NCBI RefSeq assembly: GCF_900460245.1 | Contig: NZ_UHIP01000001.1 | Location: 2,852,001-2,916,000 of the forward strand | Direction: 5' to 3' | DNA: 64,000 bases | DNA from: Vibrio fluvialis | Lineage (GTDB): Bacteria > Pseudomonadota > Gammaproteobacteria > Enterobacterales > Vibrionaceae | Made by a program: the position numbers and the translations under genes | Shown here: piece by piece, positions 18,574-28,168 of the stretch | How positions within the stretch are numbered: position 1 is the stretch's first letter | Layout of the letters: every line of letters begins with the position of its first letter | Notes under the pieces: generated by a model | Databases searched by the model: none | Told to the model about the DNA's origin: nothing | What the model saw: only the letters and a program-made list of their open reading frames with translations

Positions 18574-19529
18574 ACCCCATGAGTCAAGACAAATACGGCA
18601 AACCTCAATTCACCCTGTCTCTGCTGCACCCTAAAAACTGGGGCGTGTGGCTGGGATTCGGCACCCTCGCGCTGATCGTTAACCTGCTGCCTTATCCTGT
18701 ATTGCTGAAACTCGGCCAGAGCTTAGGCTTGTTGGGCATGCGTTTGGGTAAAAAACGCGTGCACGTCGCCAAACGTAACTTTGAACTGGCGTTTCCTGAC
18801 AAAGGCAGCGACGAGATCGATCAGATGGTGGTCGAGAACTTCAAAAACACCGGTCTGGCACTGATTGAAACCGGCATCACCTGGTTCTGGCCCACCTGGC
18901 GGTTCAAACGTCGTATTGTTGAGAAAGACTTGGCGGTCTTGCGCGAATACAAAGCCAACGGCCAAGGCGTGCTGCTGTGCTGCGTGCATGCCCTCAACCT
19001 GGAAATTACCGCGCGTGCGTTTGCCGTGCTGGGTCTGCCGGGTTATGGCGCGTTTCGCCCGCACAACAACCCCGCCTACAACTTCATTCAGTATTGGGGC
19101 CGCACACATAATGGCAACGTACTGATTGACCGTAAAGACGTGAAGAAAATGATTCGCGTTATGCGCCAGGGTGAGCTGCTGTTCTATTTGCCAGACCACG
19201 ATTACGGGCGTAACAAATCGGTATTCGTACCGTTTTTTGCAGTGCAAGATGCGTGTACCACCACCGGCACCAGTATTCTGGCGTACACCAGCCACTGCGC
19301 CATCGTGATGGGTTCAGGCTTTCGTAACGACGAAGGCAAGTATGAGATTTTGGCTGACATCGCGGTGGGAGACAACTACCCACAAAAAGATGAAGTCGCC
19401 GCCGCGGCCTATATGAATAAGTACGTGGAAATGGTCATCATGCGCGCGCCAACGCAGTGGATGTGGCTACATAAACGCTTTAAAACCATGCAGGATCCGA
19501 ATGTGCCGAAAGGCATCCGTTACCAATAA
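18570..19529 (+). CDS. lpxL: Lipid A secondary acyltransferase, LpxL/HtrB family
   Basis: Transfers a secondary acyl chain from acyl-ACP to the Kdo-lipid A precursor at the inner membrane. The 319-residue protein has one N-terminal membrane segment (~30-50), the catalytic HALNLE (H-x4-E type, ~140), [25 protein letters not shown] (~203-210) and the terminal MWLHKRFKT. These match LpxL more closely than LpxM. From memory V. cholerae has two such genes (lpxL and the hydroxyacyl-specific lpxN) near slmA; only one is here. Acyl specificity is not readable. The start overlaps slmA, so coupled translation is likely. Confidence 0.88.
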   Translation: MNPMSQDKYGKPQFTLSLLHPKNWGVWLGFGTLALIVNLLPYPVLLKLGQSLGLLGMRLGKKRVHVAKRNFELAFPDKGSDEIDQMVVENFKNTGLALIETGITWFWPTWRFKRRIVEKDLAVLREYKANGQGVLLCCVHALNLEITARAFAVLGLPGYGAFRPHNNPAYNFIQYWGRTHNGNVLIDRKDVKKMIRVMRQGELLFYLPDHDYGRNKSVFVPFFAVQDACTTTGTSILAYTSHCAIVMGSGFRNDEGKYEILADIAVGDNYPQKDEVAAAAYMNKYVEMVIMRAPTQWMWLHKRFKTMQDPNVPKGIRYQ

Positions 19530-19555
19530 TGCCTGCAACGCCAGCTTGAAATAGA

Positions 19556-19581
19556 AAGCCCACCAATCGGTGGGCTTTTTG
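19556..19581. terminator. Bidirectional terminator between lpxL and pyrE
   Basis: Stem AGCCCACC/GGTGGGCT with AATC loop followed by TTTTTG. It lies between the convergent lpxL-type and pyrE genes. Confidence 0.9.
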
Positions 19582-19614
19582 TTGTCCGTCCATTCCCCTT
19601 TGAGGAGATCGGTA

Positions 19615-20256
19615 TCAGATACCGTATTGCGCGCGGTACGCTTTCACCGCGTCGAGGTGTTCGCGGTTGCCGCCTTGCTCTTCCAGATAGGTGATAAGGT
19701 CGGTCAGGCTGACAATCGAAATCACCGCGCAGCCAAAGTCACGCTCAACTTCCTGAATCGCCGATAATTCGCCTTTGCCTTTTTCCTGACGGTCAATCGC
19801 CACCAGCACACCGGCCAAATCTGCTCCGTTGTTCTGAATGATTTCCATCGACTCACGAATCGCCGTGCCCGCGGTAATCACATCGTCTACCAGCATGATA
19901 CGGCCTTCCAGCGCGCTGCCCACCAGATTGCCACCTTCGCCGTGATCTTTGGCTTCTTTGCGGTTAAAGCAGTATGGCGTGTCCACATCGTGGTGATCCG
20001 CCAGTGCTACGGCGGTGGTGGTCGCAATCGGAATCCCCTTGTAGGCTGGGCCAAACAGCACATCGAACTCAATCGCTGAATCCACCAGCGCCGCCGCATA
20101 AAAACGGCCGAGGCGCGCTAAATCGCGGCCAGTGTTGAAAAGACCAGCGTTAAAGAAATATGGGCTTTTACGGCCAGACTTCAAAGTAAACTCACCAAAT
20201 TTCAGTACTTCCTTTTCTAGGGCAAACTCAATAAATTCACGCTGGTATGCTTTCAT
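19615..20256 (-). CDS. pyrE: Orotate phosphoribosyltransferase
   Basis: PyrE makes OMP from orotate and PRPP in pyrimidine synthesis. The 213-residue length matches E. coli. The PRPP-binding motif is [18 protein letters not shown]: here [16 protein letters not shown] (~120-135). [16 protein letters not shown] (~21-36) is the family N-terminal signature. ATG 20256 gives [13 protein letters not shown] as in E. coli; the upstream extension is discarded. It follows rph through an attenuator-like terminator. Confidence 0.97.
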   Translation of the reverse strand: MKAYQREFIEFALEKEVLKFGEFTLKSGRKSPYFFNAGLFNTGRDLARLGRFYAAALVDSAIEFDVLFGPAYKGIPIATTTAVALADHHDVDTPYCFNRKEAKDHGEGGNLVGSALEGRIMLVDDVITAGTAIRESMEIIQNNGADLAGVLVAIDRQEKGKGELSAIQEVERDFGCAVISIVSLTDLITYLEEQGGNREHLDAVKAYRAQYGI

Positions 20257-20373
20257 CACTTTCTCTCTATATTTACATGGTTCTGGTTTGAGCATCGTCA
20301 AACTCAACGGTGGACGCTTACACCAGTAAACGCCCAAGGTTTCTTGCTGCCGCTCACGCGGCAAAAAATTCAG

Positions 20374-20402
20374 ACAAAAAAATAGCCCCCAATTGGGAGC
20401 TA
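20374..20402 (-). terminator. rph-pyrE attenuator-type terminator
   Basis: On the minus strand, six bases after the rph stop codon, AGCTCCC-AATT-GGGGGCT forms a seven-pair stem (one G-U) followed by ATTTTTTT. In E. coli a terminator at this place lets UTP levels set pyrE expression through ribosome coupling on rph. The same arrangement is visible here, which is inference from position and shape. Confidence 0.8.
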
Positions 20403-20406
20403 AATA

Positions 20407-21123
20407 TCAATTCTCTAACGACGCCTTCTGCGCCGAGACGATATCTGCAATGCCTTTCTTGGCCACCGCCAACAAATCAAGCAACTGTTCGTGACTGAAC
20501 GGTTCGCCTTCGGCCGTGCCCTGAATTTCGATCATCTTGCCTTCTTCGGTCATCACCACGTTCATATCGGTGTCTGCCGCCGAATCTTCAACGTATTCGA
20601 GATCGCACAATACGTCTTGACCCAGAATCCCCACTGAAACTGCCGCGACATGGCCTTTCATCGGGTTCTTCTTCAGTTTGCCGTCCGCGACCAGTTTGTC
20701 GAACGCATCAGCCATCGCAACACTGGCACCAGAAATCGATGCGGTACGTGTGCCACCATCGGCTTGAATCACGTCACAGTCCACAGTGATCATCAGTTCG
20801 CCCATCGCTTCCAGGTCAACCACAGCACGCAGACTGCGCGCGATCAGACGCTGAATTTCCATGGTACGACCGCCTTGCTTGCCGTTCGCCGCTTCACGAC
20901 GTGTGCGCGAATGGGTGGCGCGTGGCAGCATGCCGTATTCTGCGGTTACCCAGCCTTTGCCCTGACCTTTCAGCCAGCGTGGCACGCCTTCTTCTACCGT
21001 TGCGTTACACAGCACTTTGGTGTTGCCGAATTCCACCAGCACAGAACCTTCTGCGTAGGCCGTGTAGTGACGAGTAATGTTAATCGGACGAACCTGATCC
21101 GCAGCGCGGTTATTTGGACGCAT
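20407..21123 (-). CDS. rph: Ribonuclease PH
   Basis: A phosphate-dependent 3'-5' exoribonuclease that trims tRNA 3' ends. The 238-residue protein starts [14 protein letters not shown] and has the RNase PH signatures [19 protein letters not shown] (~55-73), [12 protein letters not shown] (~90) and [14 protein letters not shown] (~115-128). The frame is intact through [10 protein letters not shown] and the C-terminus, unlike the frameshifted rph of E. coli K-12. It forms an operon with pyrE. Confidence 0.97.
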   Translation of the reverse strand: MRPNNRAADQVRPINITRHYTAYAEGSVLVEFGNTKVLCNATVEEGVPRWLKGQGKGWVTAEYGMLPRATHSRTRREAANGKQGGRTMEIQRLIARSLRAVVDLEAMGELMITVDCDVIQADGGTRTASISGASVAMADAFDKLVADGKLKKNPMKGHVAAVSVGILGQDVLCDLEYVEDSAADTDMNVVMTEEGKMIEIQGTAEGEPFSHEQLLDLLAVAKKGIADIVSAQKASLEN

Positions 21124-21338
21124 AAGGTTTTTACCTGTGTTGGGTGAACCGCCATCGAGGGGGCGGATTTGATTGGGGCAGAATTATAGCGGAATTCGAA
21201 CGTCAATCCTAGGTTTGCGTCCCATCGCTACACCAAGTTGGCCACGCAACTGGGAAGTGCATCTCGCCACCGCAGGGTTTTTCTATGCTAGTATTAGCGC
21301 CAGTTCATTTAAAAAATTTCAAAACCAAGGACATATCG

Positions 21339-22205
21339 ATGATCTACAGCATGACGGCGTATGCACGCAAAGAAGTCAAAGGCGATTGGGGCAGTGCCGT
21401 GTGGGAAATTCGCTCGGTTAACCAACGCTATCTGGAAACTTACTTCCGCCTGCCGGAGCAGTTCCGTGGCCTGGAGCCCGTGTTACGCGAACGTTTCCGC
21501 CAGCGTCTGGCGCGCGGTAAAGTCGAATGTCACCTGCGTTTTGATGCCAACCCTGCAGCGCAAAGCAAGTTAAACATCAACGAAGCGCTGGCCGAACAAG
21601 TGATTAAAGCAGCCAGCCAAATCATGCACATGACCGGCGAACTGAGCCGTATCAACCCGTTCCAGGTCATGCAGTGGCCGGGCGTGATGGAAACTCCTGA
21701 GCAGGATATGGACGCGATCAACAAATCACTGCTGGAAGGTTTTGACGAAGCGGTGAGTGAATTCATCGAAGCTCGTGGTCGCGAAGGCGAAAACATGAAA
21801 GCGCTGATTGAGCAGCGTCTGGATGGCATCAGCGCCGAAGTGGTGAAAGTGCGCGCGCGCATGCCGGAAATCATCGACTGGCAACGTGAACGTCTGGTCA
21901 GCAAATTTGAAGAAGCCAAAGTGGAGCTTGACCCGAGCCGCATCGAACAAGAGCTGATTCTATTGGCGCAGAAATCCGATGTAGCGGAAGAGCTGGATCG
22001 CCTCGATTCGCACGTCAAAGAAACGCGCAATATTCTGAAAAAAGGTGGCTCGGTCGGTCGCCGCCTCGATTTCATGATGCAGGAGTTCAACCGCGAGTCG
22101 AACACACTGGCTTCCAAATCGATCAGCACCGACATCACCGCCTCTGGCGTAGAACTGAAAGTGCTGATTGAGCAAATGCGCGAGCAGATCCAGAACATCG
22201 AATAA
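21339..22205 (+). CDS. yicC: YicC family endoribonuclease-like protein
   Basis: A 288-residue protein starting MIYSMTAYARKE, the conserved YicC N-terminus. EIRSVNQRYLETYFRLPEQ (~20-38) and the C-terminal GRRLDFMMQEFNRESNTL-type motif (~242-259) are family hallmarks. E. coli YicC has been reported as an RNase affecting small RNAs. It is divergent from rph, as in E. coli. The upstream in-frame extension is discarded because the internal ATG fits the family. Confidence 0.93.
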   Translation: MIYSMTAYARKEVKGDWGSAVWEIRSVNQRYLETYFRLPEQFRGLEPVLRERFRQRLARGKVECHLRFDANPAAQSKLNINEALAEQVIKAASQIMHMTGELSRINPFQVMQWPGVMETPEQDMDAINKSLLEGFDEAVSEFIEARGREGENMKALIEQRLDGISAEVVKVRARMPEIIDWQRERLVSKFEEAKVELDPSRIEQELILLAQKSDVAEELDRLDSHVKETRNILKKGGSVGRRLDFMMQEFNRESNTLASKSISTDITASGVELKVLIEQMREQIQNIE

Positions 22206-22224
22206 TCGCCGCCGTACACTTGCC

Positions 22225-22250
22225 AAGCCCTGCTTTTGCAGGGCTTTTTG
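22225..22250 (+). terminator. Terminator after yicC
   Basis: Perfect stem AAGCCCTGC/GCAGGGCTT with a TTTT loop, followed by TTTG TTTT. It lies 20 bp after the yicC stop. Confidence 0.92.
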
Positions 22251-22398
22251 TTTTCTGCCTGCTGCGATTTCGCTCCTCAGGCAATGGAAAAATTTTACCG
22301 TTTGCCGATAGTCAAACCCGCGGCAATCAGAGTAATATCGCGCCATTACGGTGGGCACTGTGCGCACCGCTGTCTAATAACAACAAATCGGCTTCTTC

Positions 22399-22890
22399 AT
22401 GATGGAAAATTTAGTGGAAAAACTTTTGTATTCAGCGCGTTGGATTATGGCGCCTATTTATCTTGGCCTCAGTTTGGTTCTGCTGGCGCTGGGTATTAAA
22501 TTCTTTCAGGAGGTGTTTCACCTGCTGCCTATCATCTTCTCAATTAAAGAAGTGGATCTGATTCTCGTCACTCTCTCGCTGATTGATATTTCGTTGGTTG
22601 GCGGCCTGATCGTGATGGTGATGTTTTCCGGTTACGAAAACTTCGTTTCGAAGCTTGATGTGGATGAGAACGACGACAAGCTGGGCTGGCTGGGTAAACT
22701 CGACACCAGCTCACTGAAGAACAAAGTGTCAGCGTCGATTGTGGCGATTTCGTCGATTCATCTGCTGAAGGTGTTCATGAATACCGAGCACATCGACAGT
22801 GAAAAAATTCAGTGGTACCTGCTGCTGCACGTCACGTTTGTATTGTCGGCCTTCGCCATGGGCTATCTGGACAAGATCACCAAGAAGTAA
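22399..22890 (+). CDS. UPF0114 / YqhA-like inner-membrane protein
   Basis: A 163-residue protein with three to four hydrophobic segments (~14-35, ~50-80, ~108-128, ~138-155). [20 protein letters not shown] at the start and [19 protein letters not shown] (~66-84) are typical of the YqhA/UPF0114 family. Function is unknown. It stands alone with its own terminator and is convergent with fhuA. Confidence 0.88.
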   Translation: MMENLVEKLLYSARWIMAPIYLGLSLVLLALGIKFFQEVFHLLPIIFSIKEVDLILVTLSLIDISLVGGLIVMVMFSGYENFVSKLDVDENDDKLGWLGKLDTSSLKNKVSASIVAISSIHLLKVFMNTEHIDSEKIQWYLLLHVTFVLSAFAMGYLDKITKK

Positions 22891-22894
22891 TGAT

Positions 22895-22924
22895 AAAAAA
22901 ACCAGCCGAAGCTGGTTTTTTTGT
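22895..22924. terminator. Bidirectional terminator between yqhA-like and fhuA
   Basis: Stem ACCAGC/GCTGGT with a CGAA loop and long A/T runs on both sides. Serves both convergent genes. Confidence 0.9.
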
Positions 22925-22930
22925 GGGTCA

Positions 22931-25093
22931 TCAGAAGTCGTAGCTGGCTGACAGAACAAACGTGCGTGGCGCGCCCTGCACCAGGTAGTTGCTGCCCGGG
23001 TAGCCACCCGCTGAAGCCCAGTAGCTCTTGTCGGTCACGTTGTCGACACGTGCACGCAGCGTCAGTGCATTATCACCCAGCTTCATGCCGTAACGCGCTC
23101 CCAGGTCGAAACGAGTCCACGATGGCAGTTCCAGTGAGTTGTCCGCACTGGCGTACTGAGAGCCGGTGTACAACGTACGACCTTCCAGAGTCAGGCCTTC
23201 AACAAACGGGGTGGCCCACTCAATGTTGACGTTGGCCTGCACTTTCGGCACACCGATCGCCTGTTTACCTTCTGTAGTTGCATCTGCGTTTTTGACTATT
23301 TCCGCATCAATCAGCGTCACACCGCCCAACACTTTCACGCTCTCAATCGGTTCACCAAACGCAGACAGTTCGATACCGCGGTTACGCTGCTCGCCATTGT
23401 CGGTATAGTAATTGTTGCTGTCGTACATGTAACTTGGCTTACTGATTTGGAACAGGCTCACCACGGCACCGTAGCTGCCATTGTCGTATTTCGCGCCCAC
23501 TTCATACTGTTCAGAGCGGTTTGGTTTCAACACCTCTCCAGTCGGGTTACTGCTATCTGCTGGTGCTGTTTCACCGGGCAATAATGCTTCAGAGTAATTA
23601 GCATACAGGGAGATATCCAGCGTTGGCTGATAAACGACACCCACCGACGGAGTCAGTGCAGTTTTGCTATAGTCACCCGTCTTTTCGCCAGTACTATAAT
23701 CAAAACTCCTGGTTTCCAGACGCTGCAGGCGCGCGCCCAGCATCACTTTCACCTGATCATCAAATAGCGACAAGGTGTCTGCCAGCGCAGCACTGCTGTA
23801 AGTCACGCGTTCGGTTTCTTTTGGATCGCTGAGCGAACCGCCGTAGTACAGACCGGCAAATTGCTCGAGTGAGTCATAGTCGTACAGTGAGCCAACGTCA
23901 GTGCTGGATGACATCACGTAGGCGTTTTTCGAACGAGACTGATAGACTGAACCCGACACCACCACAGTGTGACCCACACTGCCGGTTGAGAATTCATGAC
24001 GTACACCAGTATCCCCTGACATGACGGTGTCTTCACGCACGTTCTCAAACAAGTAAGCCGTCAGGTTGCCATCGGCATCCGCCGTTGGGTTAGCCAGCAG
24101 GTTGTGTTCTTTACCGCGGCGCATGCCGCCAGCAATCCAACCGGTCGTCTGGCTGGAGAAATCGTATTCGCCACGCACAACACCAAACAGTTGTTTTTCG
24201 TCAGTGTAAGTCCAGTCCTGCGCGTAGTTGGCCTCTGAACTTGGTAACGAAGGAATTGCGCTGCCCGGCGTCACACTTGGGCGCGGCGCATCAATGTGAT
24301 GATCCTGATAGCCAAGATCGGCGGACATACGGAGATTTTCACCTTGGTGGTCAAAGCCCAAGCTCAGCACACCCAATTGGGTTTCCTGATCGTCCACAGC
24401 GTCATCACCGTTACGCGCCACGACGTTCACACGCACACCATTTTCCTGATTATCACCAAAACGGCGGGCCACATCCATCGCGCCATATGCCTGACCACCG
24501 GATTGCGTACCCAGCGTAACGCGGGTCAGCGGTTCACTACCCGCCCGTTTTGGAACCAGGTTAATGGAACCACCGATCGCACTGCCGCCCGGCGCTGCAC
24601 CGTTGACGAACGAGTTCGCACCGCGGAACACTTCCACGCGCTCCAGCATCTCTGCCGCCACATACTGACGAGGCAGAATACCGTACACACCGTTCAGCGT
24701 CATGTCGTCGGAATAGACCGGGAAGCCGCGAATCATGTACAGCTCCTGGAAGTTACCGTAACCCACAGCCTGACGCACCGTCGGGTCATTTTTCAGCACA
24801 TCGCCGACACTTTTGGCCTGCTGATCTTCGATCAGCTTCGAAGTGTAGTTACTTGATGAAAAAGGAGTATCCATGAAATCTTGGTTGCCGAGAATACCGG
24901 CGCGGCCTGAGCGTGCAACCTGACCACCCTGATAGTCGCCACCTAAGTCGACCTGAGAACCCACGATGGTGATGACCTCTTTCGCTTCACTGCTTTGTGT
25001 GGCGGTTTCTTCCGCGCCAACATAGCCAGTTTGTCCAAGCGCGAGCGCGGCAACCACACCAAGCCCGACTGGAGAAAGACGGAACGATTTCAT
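22931..25093 (-). CDS. fhuA: TonB-dependent hydroxamate siderophore receptor, FhuA type
   Basis: A 720-residue outer-membrane receptor. Signal peptide (~1-27, cut near VGAEE), TonB-box-like EVITIVGS (~39-46), plug domain (~70-190; SVGDVLKNDPTVR, RGFPVYSDDMTLNGVYG, VEVFRGANSFVNGAAPGGSAIGG), then the 22-strand barrel ending in the aromatic terminus LSASYDF. It lies next to fhuBDC genes and has its own Fur-type promoter. Position suggests ferrichrome-type uptake; the exact siderophore (ferrichrome, ferrioxamine, other) is not settled by the sequence. Confidence 0.9.
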   Translation of the reverse strand: MKSFRLSPVGLGVVAALALGQTGYVGAEETATQSSEAKEVITIVGSQVDLGGDYQGGQVARSGRAGILGNQDFMDTPFSSSNYTSKLIEDQQAKSVGDVLKNDPTVRQAVGYGNFQELYMIRGFPVYSDDMTLNGVYGILPRQYVAAEMLERVEVFRGANSFVNGAAPGGSAIGGSINLVPKRAGSEPLTRVTLGTQSGGQAYGAMDVARRFGDNQENGVRVNVVARNGDDAVDDQETQLGVLSLGFDHQGENLRMSADLGYQDHHIDAPRPSVTPGSAIPSLPSSEANYAQDWTYTDEKQLFGVVRGEYDFSSQTTGWIAGGMRRGKEHNLLANPTADADGNLTAYLFENVREDTVMSGDTGVRHEFSTGSVGHTVVVSGSVYQSRSKNAYVMSSSTDVGSLYDYDSLEQFAGLYYGGSLSDPKETERVTYSSAALADTLSLFDDQVKVMLGARLQRLETRSFDYSTGEKTGDYSKTALTPSVGVVYQPTLDISLYANYSEALLPGETAPADSSNPTGEVLKPNRSEQYEVGAKYDNGSYGAVVSLFQISKPSYMYDSNNYYTDNGEQRNRGIELSAFGEPIESVKVLGGVTLIDAEIVKNADATTEGKQAIGVPKVQANVNIEWATPFVEGLTLEGRTLYTGSQYASADNSLELPSWTRFDLGARYGMKLGDNALTLRARVDNVTDKSYWASAGGYPGSNYLVQGAPRTFVLSASYDF

Positions 25094-25140
25094 AAATACC
25101 CCTGCTTTAATTTATAAACTAATCATTAAAATTTTTACGA

Positions 25141-25169
25141 ATGATATTGTCAATGAGAACGATTTGCAA
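25141..25169 (-). promoter_or_regulatory. fhuA promoter with overlapping Fur-box-like site
   Basis: Minus strand: TTGCAA (25169-25164), 17-bp spacer, TATCAT (25146-25141). The spacer holds ATCGTTCTCATTGACAA, which together with the -10 matches Fur-box 6-mers (imperfect GATAAT/ATTATC repeats). Iron repression of fhuA is expected. Confidence 0.65.
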
Positions 25170-25268
25170 TGTCATAAAAATAATCAATGCGGGGAAAAGT
25201 GAGATAACTATCAGGAAAACCGAAGGAATCGCGCCGCCATTCCTTCTGGTGTGCAAAGGGAAACGAGA

Positions 25269-27242
25269 TCAGCGCTTCGCCAGACGATTAACAATCAGCA
25301 GCGCGAGGAAATACAGCGCGCCGAGAATCGCGACCAGCGTGCCGGCGGCAATCTGATTCGGAAACAGCAATACCTGCCCGAGCCAGTCTGACCACAGCAT
25401 GGTCGTCGCGCCAATCAGGCTGCCGAGCAGCAACTGCGCTTTGACCTGCTGCGCACCGAGCATGCGCGCCAAATGCGGCGCGATCAGGCCGACAAAGGCC
25501 ACCGGGCCCATGGTCGCCGTCACCACGGCGCACAGCATGGCCACCAACACCAGCAAGCCGAGCGACATCCAGGCGCTATTGAGGCCGCGTGCCGTCGCAA
25601 ACGAGCGGCTGATGGAAATCAGCGTCAGCGCGCGGCTGCTCATCAGGCTCAGGACAAACAGCACCAGCACCAGACCAGACAGCAGTGTCGCTTGTTCGGC
25701 GGTCACTCGGTAAGTCGACCCTGCCAGCCATTGCAGAATTTTGTAGCTGTCCTGATTGCCTTTCGCCAGACAGAACTGCACAAACGCCTGCAGCAGCGCA
25801 GTCATCGCGATCCCGGTCAGAATCACACTCGATGGCGCGAACTGATGTTTTCGCCCGAGCAAGATCAGCACCAACAGCACCGCCAGACTGCCTGCCAGCG
25901 CCGTCCCCCACTGGGTCGACAGCAGCGACTGGCCAAGAAACAAGCTGGAGAACACCAGCGCAAATGTCGCTCCGGACGACACGCCGAGAATATCCGGGCT
26001 GGCTAACGGGTTGTAAATCAGACGCTGCAAAATGGTCCCCGCCAGCGCGAGGCCAATGCCGGTGCACAGCGCTGTCAGCGCACGCGGCCAGCGCAGCGAC
26101 CACTGATAATCACTCGGCAACGCCAACCAGGTATCCGCACTGTCTGGCTGATAACAGAAATAGAGCGCCACTCCTACCATCAAGAGCGCGGCGACGGTGA
26201 CGCTCAGCCCACGGCTGACGCGCTGACGCGAGCCCGGCAGCGCCACGGCAATGCCATCCTGCGCTTTCAGCTGACGGCGACTGAACCAAATCAGCGCAGG
26301 CGCGCCAATGGCGGCCGCGGTCACACCGCTCGGCACCACCTGGCCAAACCATAAGGTCAGCCACTGTGCCAGCATGTCCGTCAGTAGCAGTAACAACGCA
26401 CCAAACACGACACTCGCCACCAGCTCCATACGCGGTGTCCGCGCGCCAAGCGCACGCACAATATTGGGGGTCAGCAAGCCGATAAAACCAATCAGGCCGA
26501 CAACCGTAATCGACGCGGACACCAGCCAGATGCCGATGATCATCAGCAGGAAAAACGCCGGAATAACCGACAATCCACGCGCCTGCGCGCCCTGATGACC
26601 CAAGCGCAGCAGCGTCAATACGCGGGGCGCCAACAGCAACAGCAGCAACAGCGGCGATAAGCGCGGCACCAACCACTCGATCATCTCCCAGCCATTCTGC
26701 GCCAGGTCGCCTGCGCCCCACATGAACACGTTCTGCGCGTAATCCTGATGCAGCAAAATGATCGCGCCGGCAATCGCGCCAAGCAGAATGTTGATCACCA
26801 TACCGGAGATCACCATCGGTAAACCGGTCATGTTGTCCAGCCCGGCGATCAGCAGAATCAGACCGAATGCCAACAGCGCGCCAGTCATCGCCGCCAGCGC
26901 ACTGTAATCGGCAATGGCATCTGGCCACCAGATGCTGACAATGATCAGTGCCAGCCAGGCACCGGACGACGTCCCCATCGTCAGCGGAGAGGTCAGCGAG
27001 TTCTGGGTCAGCTGCTGCATCAGGCTGCCGACCAGCCCGAGCATGGCGCCGACAATCAGCGTCATCACCAGCCTTGGCAGTTGCGCGTAAGCAAAGTTGA
27101 AATCATCAAACGATTCAGCCAGTTGCGGACTCCCGATCAGGCTCCACTGATGACTGAGCGCTAATGGCTGATTGAACTGCAGGCTCGCCAGTGCGGCGGC
27201 GGCCAATAACATCACCACCGCGAGCAGATGTTTGGCACTCAT
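25269..27242 (-). CDS. fhuB: Iron(III)-hydroxamate ABC transporter permease
   Basis: A 657-residue inner-membrane permease made of two fused BtuC-like halves (~1-325 and ~335-657), the usual FhuB build with about 20 membrane helices. Each half has the FecCD motif: GSLMQQLTQNSLTSPLTMGTSSGA in the first (in parts: SLMQQLTQNSLTSPLTMGTS, ~68-87) and ILQRLIYNPLASPDILGVSS in the second (~404-423). Its ATG overlaps the fhuD stop (ATGA). It ends 175 bp before fhuA. Confidence 0.94.
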   Translation of the reverse strand: MSAKHLLAVVMLLAAAALASLQFNQPLALSHQWSLIGSPQLAESFDDFNFAYAQLPRLVMTLIVGAMLGLVGSLMQQLTQNSLTSPLTMGTSSGAWLALIIVSIWWPDAIADYSALAAMTGALLAFGLILLIAGLDNMTGLPMVISGMVINILLGAIAGAIILLHQDYAQNVFMWGAGDLAQNGWEMIEWLVPRLSPLLLLLLLAPRVLTLLRLGHQGAQARGLSVIPAFFLLMIIGIWLVSASITVVGLIGFIGLLTPNIVRALGARTPRMELVASVVFGALLLLLTDMLAQWLTLWFGQVVPSGVTAAAIGAPALIWFSRRQLKAQDGIAVALPGSRQRVSRGLSVTVAALLMVGVALYFCYQPDSADTWLALPSDYQWSLRWPRALTALCTGIGLALAGTILQRLIYNPLASPDILGVSSGATFALVFSSLFLGQSLLSTQWGTALAGSLAVLLVLILLGRKHQFAPSSVILTGIAMTALLQAFVQFCLAKGNQDSYKILQWLAGSTYRVTAEQATLLSGLVLVLFVLSLMSSRALTLISISRSFATARGLNSAWMSLGLLVLVAMLCAVVTATMGPVAFVGLIAPHLARMLGAQQVKAQLLLGSLIGATTMLWSDWLGQVLLFPNQIAAGTLVAILGALYFLALLIVNRLAKR

Positions 27243-28168
27243 GACGCGGGAGCCATTTCAAGCAGGCTGGCGGTGATGGCTTCCGCGGTATACAGCAGTG
27301 ACATCGCGCCACCATAGCTCCAGACCGACTCGACCGAGTTGACATGTTGCTGGCGCACAAACGGCATCGCTTTCCACAGCACCGAGGTTTTCAGTTTTTT
27401 CTCTTCATTGAACGGTTCGATGTAGAGCACATAACCATCACGCACGTTACGTAAATCAGCGATCGGCTTTTGCACGATGCCCCACTGCTGCGGCGCTTCC
27501 ACCAGCGCCGGAGTCAGGCCGAGTTTTTCCACCACGTAGAACGCCATCGAATCTTGGGTGTAGATAAAGGTCGATTTGGTGTCGGCAAAACGCATCACCA
27601 GAGTGCGCGGCAGCGGCGAGCCAAAATGCGTATTGAGCTCGGCTTTCAGTTCGGCAAAACGCTGGTCCATCATGGCCAGTTTTTGCTCGGCGAGCGCTTG
27701 CTGACCAAACACCTGCGCCAGTTGTTTAAATTGGGTGATCGCCACTTCGGCTTGCGCGTCATTGGCGCTGAAATTGGTGTAGAGCAACACCGGCGCGATT
27801 TGCTCCAGACGCGGTTTGAGATCGCGCTGTGAACCGGTGATCAGAATAATATCGGGTTTCAGTGCCGCGATTTTTTCCAGATTGGGTTCGCCGCGCGTGC
27901 CGACATTTTCCGCCGAAGCCGGAATAGCCGGCTTCACCACCCAGTCACGGTACGAATCGGCATCGGTGACCGCAATCGGCGTCACACCCAGTTCAATTAC
28001 CTGCTCGAGCAGGCTCCAGTCCAGTACCGCCGCACGCTGAGGCACGGCATTCAGCGTCTGCTTGCCGAGCGAATCGCTCACCTCAATGGCCGCCAGAGCG
28101 GAAGATACGCCGCAGACCAACAGGCCAAACAGCAGCAGAGTTTGCTTCACAGTCGATTTCAGGCACAT
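27239..28168 (-). CDS. fhuD: Iron(III)-hydroxamate periplasmic binding protein
   Basis: A 309-residue type III solute-binding protein. Signal peptide ~1-26 (LFGLLVCGVSSALA|AIEV). RAAVLDWSLLEQVIELGVTPIAV (split: RAAVLDWSLLEQVIEL, GVTPIAV; ~44-66) and RGEPNLEKIAALKPDIILI (~92-110) are typical of FhuD-like proteins. It carries the ferri-siderophore from the receptor to FhuB. It overlaps fhuC by 10 bp and fhuB by 4 bp. Confidence 0.92.
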   Translation of the reverse strand: MCLKSTVKQTLLLFGLLVCGVSSALAAIEVSDSLGKQTLNAVPQRAAVLDWSLLEQVIELGVTPIAVTDADSYRDWVVKPAIPASAENVGTRGEPNLEKIAALKPDIILITGSQRDLKPRLEQIAPVLLYTNFSANDAQAEVAITQFKQLAQVFGQQALAEQKLAMMDQRFAELKAELNTHFGSPLPRTLVMRFADTKSTFIYTQDSMAFYVVEKLGLTPALVEAPQQWGIVQKPIADLRNVRDGYVLYIEPFNEEKKLKTSVLWKAMPFVRQQHVNSVESVWSYGGAMSLLYTAEAITASLLEMAPAS

